This document shows positions 58,515-64,000 of a stretch of DNA of 64,000 nucleotides, piece by piece. The position numbers and the translations under genes are program-made. Position 1 is the first letter of the stretch. Every line of letters begins with the position of its first letter. Origin of the DNA: Spirosoma validum (GTDB taxonomy: Bacteria > Bacteroidota > Bacteroidia > Cytophagales > Spirosomataceae). The notes under the pieces were generated by a model. The model saw only the letters and a program-made list of their open reading frames with translations. It ran no database searches and had not been told where the DNA came from. The DNA lies in contig NZ_JACXAA010000012.1 in NCBI RefSeq assembly GCF_014699035.1, positions 124,001 to 188,000 on the forward strand, given 5' to 3'.

Positions 58515-59555
58515 TTACGGCTTCAGGACCACTTTAATCAGGCCTTTTTCTTTAGCATACAGTCGTTTAAACCAATCAGCGCCTTCTTCCAGCGGCACTT
58601 CGGCGCTCAAAATGGCTTCGACATTGATTCGTCCCGACGAGATTAGGGCCAAAGCGGCTTCGTATTCACCGTTGATGGCGCAGGAACCTTGTAAGCGCAA
58701 TTGCCGCGTCACAACAGCCTGTAATGGAATGTCAACGGTTGGTGCCAGATTGCCCACCAACGTAACGGTCGCTCCTTTCCGAACACAATCGATAGCGGTT
58801 TTGACAGTCGGTCCTGCGCCAACAACTTCGAACGATACGTCGGCTCCGCGTCCGTGGGTAAGTGCCTGGACCTGCTTTGCTACGTCGCCACTTCTGGCAT
58901 TAAGCGTATGGGTGGCACCAAGGGATTTCGCCAGCGCGAGTCGGTCATCATCGAGATCAATGGCGATGATGGTACCGCAGCCCGCTAATTTCAGCGCCTG
59001 AATCACAAACAAACCAATCATACCTGCACCGACAACCACGGCCGAATCATTGACCTGAATCGGCGTCAGACTCAAGGCATGGAGCGCTACAGCCACTGGC
59101 TCAACCAAAGCGGCCTGCGTGAACGTAACGTTATCCGGAACAGCATACAGAATGTGCTGGGGCACGACTACGTATTCAGCAAACGCACCCTGCCGTTTAA
59201 AATCCGGCGTCGAAACACCAACGACTTCGCGTCCGTCGCTCAGGTTGTATTGTCCCCGGCGGCTGTACCAGTCGTCAAGTACATATACTGTCGAGTCGAA
59301 CGTAACGCGGTCTCCAGTAGCCCAGCCACGTACTTCATCGCCCACTTCAGCAATAATACCACTGGCTTCGTGGCCCATCACGATTGGAGGAATACGTCGG
59401 CCACTGCTGCCGTCCATGCCATGAACATCAGAGCCGCAGATCCCCACAGCCTGCACCCGTACCAGCACCTCATTAGGGCGAATAGTGGGTTTGGGCAGAT
59501 CCTGTAAGTCGAAATGGTTGTATTCGGTTAGAACGAGCGCCTTCATGGGTATCAA
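58515..59555 (-). CDS. zinc-dependent alcohol/polyol dehydrogenase (MDR family), structural zinc site lost
   Basis: 346 residues. Catalytic zinc ligands are kept: Cys in GICGSDVHG, His-Glu in MGHEASG, and the later EPVAVALHAL. Rossmann AVVVGAGMIGLFVIQALKLAG and Asp in IAIDLDDDR indicate NAD use. The structural zinc loop that usually holds four Cys (as in CGxCxxCxxGxxNLC) reads VLDDWYSRRGQYNLSDGRE, with no Cys. Family members oxidise sorbitol, threonine or galactitol-phosphate; the substrate is not clear. An ATG three codons later (MKALVLTEY) may be the true start. Confidence 0.88.
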   Translation of the reverse strand: MIPMKALVLTEYNHFDLQDLPKPTIRPNEVLVRVQAVGICGSDVHGMDGSSGRRIPPIVMGHEASGIIAEVGDEVRGWATGDRVTFDSTVYVLDDWYSRRGQYNLSDGREVVGVSTPDFKRQGAFAEYVVVPQHILYAVPDNVTFTQAALVEPVAVALHALSLTPIQVNDSAVVVGAGMIGLFVIQALKLAGCGTIIAIDLDDDRLALAKSLGATHTLNARSGDVAKQVQALTHGRGADVSFEVVGAGPTVKTAIDCVRKGATVTLVGNLAPTVDIPLQAVVTRQLRLQGSCAINGEYEAALALISSGRINVEAILSAEVPLEEGADWFKRLYAKEKGLIKVVLKP

Positions 59556-59572
59556 TGGGATTTAGGTTTTGC

Positions 59573-59591
59573 TAACGGGCTAAACCCGTTA
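59573..59591. repeat. short palindrome after the McrB-like gene
   Basis: TAACGGG-CTAAA-CCCGTTA, 5 bases after the stop at 59597. The word GCTAACGGGC recurs at 49-58, and GGGCTAAA at 41991-41998. Confidence 0.6.
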
Positions 59592-59596
59592 ATGCA

Positions 59597-61198
59597 TTAT
59601 TTTTGATAAATCTTGATAAACGCTTCAGCAGGAATCTGTTCGTAATCGCCCTGTTGAAGATGTGGGTTGATTTCATACGTAACAACCTCATCCATTGCAT
59701 CGGGTAGTTCGCCGAACAACTTACTGGCGGCATTAGCCGTATATTTCTTTTTGATCCAGATCAGCCGTTGCTCTGGCTCTTTTCCCCAGATGGGATTATC
59801 GCCCAACACCAACTGAATTTTTGACCAGTCGTTGAAAAAATATTCCTGCAACAGCGGAATAATTCGATCGCGGAATGCAGTGCATAGATCTGAAAGGGTT
59901 TCGACACACGTTAAGTACGCATGGCCAATTTGATGATCGCGGTCAAGCAGATATTCGATACGTTCATTCATCATCCGTAAGAGCTGTGCCAGATCGATAC
60001 CCTCGACAGTGCCTAAGATAGACGGATCGGGCAACATTTCACGAAAGGCAAACCGACGACGTAACGCAATATCCAAGAGCGCAATGGAGCGGTCGGTCGT
60101 GTTCATCGTGGCAACCACAAACAGGTTGATGGGTACGCCAAACCGCTCTCGCGAATAGGGCAGGGTTACCCAGAGTTCATGGTCGGCGCCAAGTCGTTTG
60201 TCTGCTTCGAGCAACGTAATCAAATCCCCAAATACACTCGCTACGTTGGCCCGATTCACTTCGTCAATGAGCAGATAATGCGCCGGGGCTTTCCGCAATT
60301 TATGACTCCGGTTCTCCGGCGTATCGTTCAGGCAATCAGCCAGCGTACTATACCCCGCCTGGTTAATTGCGGATAAACACGCTTTGTGAAAAATTCCCTT
60401 TTGAACCCGGTAGCTAATCTGCCCGTTGTTAGCTTCCGGCCGAATACCTTCGACAAATTCTTCATAGCTATACGATGGGTGAAACGTGATCAAACTGGAG
60501 TTTTCGTTTCGCAGATAGGGCTGTAGAGCAAAGGTTTTGCCCGTACCTGGTGGTCCGAACAGGATTAGATTATGCGGTTGATCAGGAAGTATAGATTCAG
60601 TTTCGTAATCAGCCTCGGATTCTTCAACGCTATGTCCATTCAAGATTCGATCCGGTCCGGCGTACCGGCCCAGGGTAGGATCATCAGCCAATCGGATTAT
60701 TTCACTCAGAAACGCTTCATCTTCAGCAGCCTGATAGACGTCGGCATTATGCCGGGCGGAATGCGGACCACGTTTGTTACTCTCAACAAGTTCAAGCAGA
60801 CAGTCCTCCCAACAGGTTCGCAGTGTTGGGTTATACAGCAGGTGGACGTTGGATTGACCGATAACGATCGTCAGATAGTCCGACTTCTCGGTCAGTGGCT
60901 CAAACACCAGTTCCTCAATGCTTTTCAGCCGATCGTAGCACGATTTTTTGACCGTTAGATGGTATTCAACCTCACCCCGACGGGGCTTCTGAATACGTAG
61001 CGCCTGAAAGAAATTAATATTCGCCGTAATGGACGATTTGTCCTGCCGCACGACAAATGCCAGTCGAGCATCGCCATTGGGCAGGTTGACCATATCGATC
61101 AGCTCTTTCAGCAATCCGAAGAAACGTCGGACCGATTCGGGATGTCCGATGTCTCGAATGCGGTCAGTAAGGGCCTGCTGATGGGGATCGGCGATCAC
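59597..61198 (-). CDS. McrB-like AAA+ NTPase, solitary
   Basis: 533 residues. The AAA+ domain occupies about 200-500: Walker A GPPGTGKT at 215-222, FHPSYSYEEFVEGIRPE (the McrB-type loop), Walker B LLIDEVNRANV near 306, and MNTTDRSI at 365-372, the McrB-subfamily signature. Residues 1-190 form an unassigned region rich in beta strands (LAFVVRQDKSSITANINFFQAL, TIVIGQSNVHLLYN). In McrBC restriction, McrB recognises modified DNA and McrC is the nuclease; here no McrC gene is next to it on either side, so it may work with a distant partner or have another role. An upstream in-frame start is not available. Confidence 0.85.
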   Translation of the reverse strand: MIADPHQQALTDRIRDIGHPESVRRFFGLLKELIDMVNLPNGDARLAFVVRQDKSSITANINFFQALRIQKPRRGEVEYHLTVKKSCYDRLKSIEELVFEPLTEKSDYLTIVIGQSNVHLLYNPTLRTCWEDCLLELVESNKRGPHSARHNADVYQAAEDEAFLSEIIRLADDPTLGRYAGPDRILNGHSVEESEADYETESILPDQPHNLILFGPPGTGKTFALQPYLRNENSSLITFHPSYSYEEFVEGIRPEANNGQISYRVQKGIFHKACLSAINQAGYSTLADCLNDTPENRSHKLRKAPAHYLLIDEVNRANVASVFGDLITLLEADKRLGADHELWVTLPYSRERFGVPINLFVVATMNTTDRSIALLDIALRRRFAFREMLPDPSILGTVEGIDLAQLLRMMNERIEYLLDRDHQIGHAYLTCVETLSDLCTAFRDRIIPLLQEYFFNDWSKIQLVLGDNPIWGKEPEQRLIWIKKKYTANAASKLFGELPDAMDEVVTYEINPHLQQGDYEQIPAEAFIKIYQK

Positions 61199-61317
61199 GG
61201 AGGAAGAATAACTTGTCGTTTACGAAGTTACGATTTTTTCTGGTTTTTGTGCTATATCTACCTTCTCATGGGCTTGCTAAGCCAAGTAGCTCCCGATGAT
61301 TACGACAGCCTCGGCCG

Positions 61318-61635
61318 TCATAGTTGTAATAATAATCTCAGATTATGATGAACCGACTGCAATTGATTATGGTCTACTACCCCTAAGCGGCCTTGAACCA
61401 GTGACGCATCGATAGTCGCCAATTTACTGAGCCGAACTAGTGAAGGTTTTTTCAAACCATTGACACTACTTGGCGTAAGCAATACGTCTGTCGGTTCATG
61501 CCATTAAAGTTGTGTTGTGATGAAGCCCAGCGTAACATCGAGTGATGTTGCGATCAAGACTAATGCAGGTCTGATTTTACTGCCTGACAAATCAGTAAAC
61601 GGAAACGGAATCAATACTAAATCACCCTGTTTCAT
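61318..61635 (-). pseudogene. MazF/PemK-type toxin gene with in-frame stop
   Basis: ATG 61635 overlaps the antitoxin stop (ATGA). The frame reads MKQGDLVLIPFPFTDLSGSK, then IRPALVLIATSLDVTLGFITTQL, then TAA at 61506-61504 (codon 44), and goes on without frameshift through WHEPTDVLLTPSSVNGLKKP, SLVRLSKLATID and LVQGRLGVVDHNQL to the stop at 61320-61318: 105 codons in all, normal for the family. The N-terminal strand (GDLVLIPFPFTD, RPALVL) and the T-S-LV-LSKL-TID-LV-G-LG pattern are those of PemK/MazF mRNA interferases. The truncated 43-residue product lacks the conserved C-terminal half and should be inactive. Confidence 0.9.
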
Positions 61636-61859
61636 TTATACCGCTCTTTCAAATCATCCAGCATATACAAATCCTCTTCGTCATGCAAAAAGCCAAAGGC
61701 ATCTGAGGTTTCAACCAATCGTTCTATTCCTTTTTGCAGAACTGCTTCTTCATGCTTTTTTAGGATGTATGATGCGAAATCAACTACTTCACTGATCTTA
61801 TCTTCAGGCAGTTGATTAATGGCTTGCATAGCCTGTTCTACTAATTGTCGACGGCTCAT
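61632..61859 (-). CDS. antitoxin of the MazF/PemK module (DUF2281/VapB-like)
   Basis: 75 residues from ATG 61859 (MSRRQLVEQAMQAINQLPED); ATG 61892 in the same frame would add 11 residues. The helix LPEDKISEVVDFASYILKKHEE matches the DUF2281-type antitoxin pattern, and the acidic tail DEEDLYMLDDLKERYK would bind the toxin. Its stop overlaps the toxin start, a classic coupled toxin-antitoxin arrangement. It sits directly downstream of thrA (stop 61896). Confidence 0.75.
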   Translation of the reverse strand: MSRRQLVEQAMQAINQLPEDKISEVVDFASYILKKHEEAVLQKGIERLVETSDAFGFLHDEEDLYMLDDLKERYK

Positions 61860-61895
61860 AGCTAGTTTGTTCGTTTTCAACGAAGTTAACAATTC

Positions 61896-64000
61896 CTACG
61901 CCAAATAACTCCCGATGCTCACCACGTCAGCGAAGACGCCCGATGCCGTTACCTCTGCCCCCGCGCCGGGTCCCTTTATCACAAGTGGTCGATCTTTATA
62001 CCGTTCGGTTGTGAACGAAACAATGTTATCGGCGCCCGTTAGCTGATAGAAGGGGTGATCTAAGCCCACAGGTCGTAAGCCAATGGTCGCTTTGTTGTTC
62101 TCGAAACTGGCCACAAACCGTAGTTTCTCCCCTCTGATTTCGGCGTCACGAAGCAGGTTTTCGAAGTATTCGTTGTTCCGTTCCAGTTCCTCAAAAAAGG
62201 CCGGAATGGTGGGTGCGTCCAGGCAGGATTGTGGCAACAGGTTTGTAATTGTTACGTCTTCCGGTTCGAGTGGAAAACCGGCTTCACGCGCCAGAATCAG
62301 AATTTTTCGCGCTACGTCCTGACCGCTCAGATCATCGCGTGGATCGGGTTCAGTATACCCTTTCTCTTTGGCTTCACGCACGACATCGGCGAAGGACGTA
62401 CCGGGCCGGAACGTATTGAAAATGAACGACAACGTACCGGATAAAATCGCTTCGATTTTCAGAAAACGATCACCAGATGTCATTAGGCCCTGCACGGTGT
62501 TGATGATCGGCAAACCCGCGCCTACGTTCGTTTCGTAGAGAAATTTGACGCCCCGGTTCAGCGCAGTACGTTGCAACCGTCGGTATTCGCTATATGGACC
62601 GGAGTTGGCTACTTTGTTAGGCGTAACGACTGAGATATTGGCATCCAGCAATGAATCGTAAAACTGGACGATGTCTTTGTCGGATGTACAGTCGATAAAG
62701 ACGGAGTTGGGTAGGTTGTAATCTTTAATCCGTTCAACAAAAGCCGGCAGTGACGTCGTTACACCCTCGGTTAGTAGCCGTTCGCGCCAGTCGTCCAGCG
62801 AAACGCCCTGGGGGTCGAGCAGCATCTTTTTGGTATTGGTCATGCCTACTACGCAGACCTTTAGTAACTTCTCTGAACGCAGAAATTCTGACTGATCGAA
62901 AATCTGCTTCAGCAACGTTCGCCCTATCAGACCCGTACCGACTAAGTACAGATTCAATACCCGCGCTTCGGACTGAAAGAAGATGTTATGCAGCGAGTTA
63001 AGGGCTTTCGATAGGTTATTTTTGTTGATAACTACCGAGATGTTTATTTCCGACGATCCCTGCGCAACGGCGACGACATTAACCCCATTCTTGCCCAGAA
63101 CCGAGAACAGTTTCCCGGCAATGCCCGAGCTTTTTTTCATACCCTCCCCTACCGTTGCAATGACTGACAAGTCGCGCTCAATGGTGATGTTATCGATATG
63201 CCCGTGTTCAATTTCGACGGCAAATTCAGCATCCAGCACCGCCTTTACATTCTCGGCTCCGCGCGGGTCGATGGCGAAACAGATAGAGTGTTCCGACGAT
63301 GCCTGTGAGATCAGAATAACGCTGATTTTATGAGCAGCCAGTATACCAAACAGTTTGGCCGAAACGCCTGCGACACCGATCATCCCCGACCCTTGAACGT
63401 TTACGAGTGCAATGTCATCGATGCTCGAAATCCCCGTAATGGTATATTGCCGACGGTCGGCGGTGCGACTAACGACGGTGCCTTTGTGTTCTGTGTTAAA
63501 CGTATTTAAGACGCGAATCGGAATATTGCGGGCGAAGGCGGGCTGCAAACTCGGTGGATAGATCACTTTGGCGCCAAAGTGACTGAGTTCCATGGCCTCA
63601 GCATACGTAATGGTCGGGATGTTAAATGCGTTGGGAACCTTACGCGGGTCAGCCGTCATCATGCCGTTTACGTCGGTCCAGATGTCGATAACTTCGGCAT
63701 TGAGAGCCGCGCCGATAATCGACGCCGTATAATCCGAACCGCCCCGACCGAGGGTTGTCGTTTCATTTTTCTCCGTCGAGCCAATGAAACCGGTGATCAT
63801 CTGTACCGGAGCGCCGGACCGATCAGACGATTTAGCGAAATGGTCCTGAATCAGCTGATTCGTTAGCGTATAATTCACTTCGGCATGACCAAACTGCGCA
63901 TCGGTTTTGATCAGTTGACGCGCATCGCAGTACTGCGCTGGAATGCCCCGGCTTTTTACACATTCGGTAATGACCGTTGTGGATAAGCGCTCGCCAAAGC
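61896..64000 (-). CDS. thrA: bifunctional aspartokinase/homoserine dehydrogenase, 5' part outside the window
   Basis: At least 701 residues are visible; the frame is open to the window edge (begins FGERLSTTVITECVKSRGIP). The aspartokinase C-terminal half (GFIGSTEKNETTTLGRGGSD), two ACT regulatory domains (ITGISSIDDIALVNVQG, then LSVIATVGEGMKKSSGIAGK), and the homoserine dehydrogenase half (VGTGLIGRTLLKQI for NAD(P), TPNKVANSG, GAGLPII and ILSGTLSFIFNTF) follow in order. Two steps of threonine, methionine and isoleucine synthesis. The ACT domains imply feedback control by threonine. A GTG at 63878 is internal, not the start. Confidence 0.96.
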   Translation of the reverse strand, partial: FGERLSTTVITECVKSRGIPAQYCDARQLIKTDAQFGHAEVNYTLTNQLIQDHFAKSSDRSGAPVQMITGFIGSTEKNETTTLGRGGSDYTASIIGAALNAEVIDIWTDVNGMMTADPRKVPNAFNIPTITYAEAMELSHFGAKVIYPPSLQPAFARNIPIRVLNTFNTEHKGTVVSRTADRRQYTITGISSIDDIALVNVQGSGMIGVAGVSAKLFGILAAHKISVILISQASSEHSICFAIDPRGAENVKAVLDAEFAVEIEHGHIDNITIERDLSVIATVGEGMKKSSGIAGKLFSVLGKNGVNVVAVAQGSSEINISVVINKNNLSKALNSLHNIFFQSEARVLNLYLVGTGLIGRTLLKQIFDQSEFLRSEKLLKVCVVGMTNTKKMLLDPQGVSLDDWRERLLTEGVTTSLPAFVERIKDYNLPNSVFIDCTSDKDIVQFYDSLLDANISVVTPNKVANSGPYSEYRRLQRTALNRGVKFLYETNVGAGLPIINTVQGLMTSGDRFLKIEAILSGTLSFIFNTFRPGTSFADVVREAKEKGYTEPDPRDDLSGQDVARKILILAREAGFPLEPEDVTITNLLPQSCLDAPTIPAFFEELERNNEYFENLLRDAEIRGEKLRFVASFENNKATIGLRPVGLDHPFYQLTGADNIVSFTTERYKDRPLVIKGPGAGAEVTASGVFADVVSIGSYLA

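Noticed and set aside
61199..61317. Search for an McrC gene beside the McrB-like gene
   Set aside because: The upstream side holds the MazF remnant and the downstream side a dehydrogenase; no nuclease-like frame was found.
61199..61635. Apparent second frameshift in the MazF remnant near 61380
   Set aside because: A recount of the run of four C residues (61380-61383) shows the frame continues unbroken; only the TAA at codon 44 interrupts it.

Overview
The window is a stretch of chromosome from a member of the Bacteroidota, most likely Cytophagales and close to Spirosoma. This rests on TonB-dependent receptors with an N-terminal carboxypeptidase-like domain, family proteins typical of the phylum (DUF4293, DUF2911, head-GIN/DUF2807, a GT5-only 'glycogen synthase' beside panC, MnmD without its FAD domain), promoters of the TTG-N19-TAnnTTTG type, and near absence of strong Shine-Dalgarno sites. 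The genus is an inference. No rRNA, prophage, intact insertion sequence or CRISPR array is visible.

Layout. 1-5.8 kb: J-domain protein, DUF1345 membrane protein, a toxin-antitoxin remnant whose PIN toxin is frameshifted, an SpmA/SpmB-type membrane protein, a VanX-type dipeptidase and a small two-gene unit (probable DUF6169). 5.8-20.3 kb: panC divergent from a truncated glycogen-synthase homologue, glmS, P1 peptidase, head-GIN lipoprotein, DUF2911 protein, a sugar-ABC ATPase without partners, an Ntn-hydrolase acylase, an ECF sigma/anti-sigma/outer-membrane cassette and an M61 peptidase. 20.5-27.5 kb: an unknown protein and two TonB-dependent receptors. 27.7-41.4 kb, all on the minus strand: the core information-processing cluster, transcribed as tRNA-Tyr, tRNA-Gly, tRNA-Thr, tuf, tRNA-Trp, secE, nusG, rplK, rplA, rplJ, rplL, rpoB, rpoC. 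41.4-57 kb: lipoprotein, M13 peptidase, thioredoxin-like protein, mnmD, DUF4293, a metzincin, a porin, DUF2846, mdh, DUF1232, tatA, gatA, a LysM lytic transglycosylase and ruvA. 57-64 kb, all minus strand: an oxidoreductase pair, a solitary McrB-like AAA+ protein, a second toxin-antitoxin module whose MazF/PemK toxin has a premature stop, and the 3' part of thrA.

Most genes are housekeeping or cell-envelope functions: peptidoglycan precursors and turnover (glmS, VanX-like, lytic transglycosylase), periplasmic peptidases (P1, M61, M13, metzincin) and outer-membrane uptake (two TonB receptors, porin). The accessory signal is small. Two independent toxin-antitoxin modules both have an intact antitoxin reading frame and a broken toxin (5-bp tandem duplication in one, nonsense codon in the other). 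The McrB-like ATPase has no McrC next to it. Several long inverted repeats, mostly without T tracts, sit directly on or within a few bases of stop codons. The pentamer ACGTA/TACGT is strongly over-represented in the stretch tallied. I found no convincing new multi-gene system; the best candidates for new biology are the disarmed toxin modules, the lone McrB-like protein with an unassigned N-terminal region, and the stop-codon palindromes.
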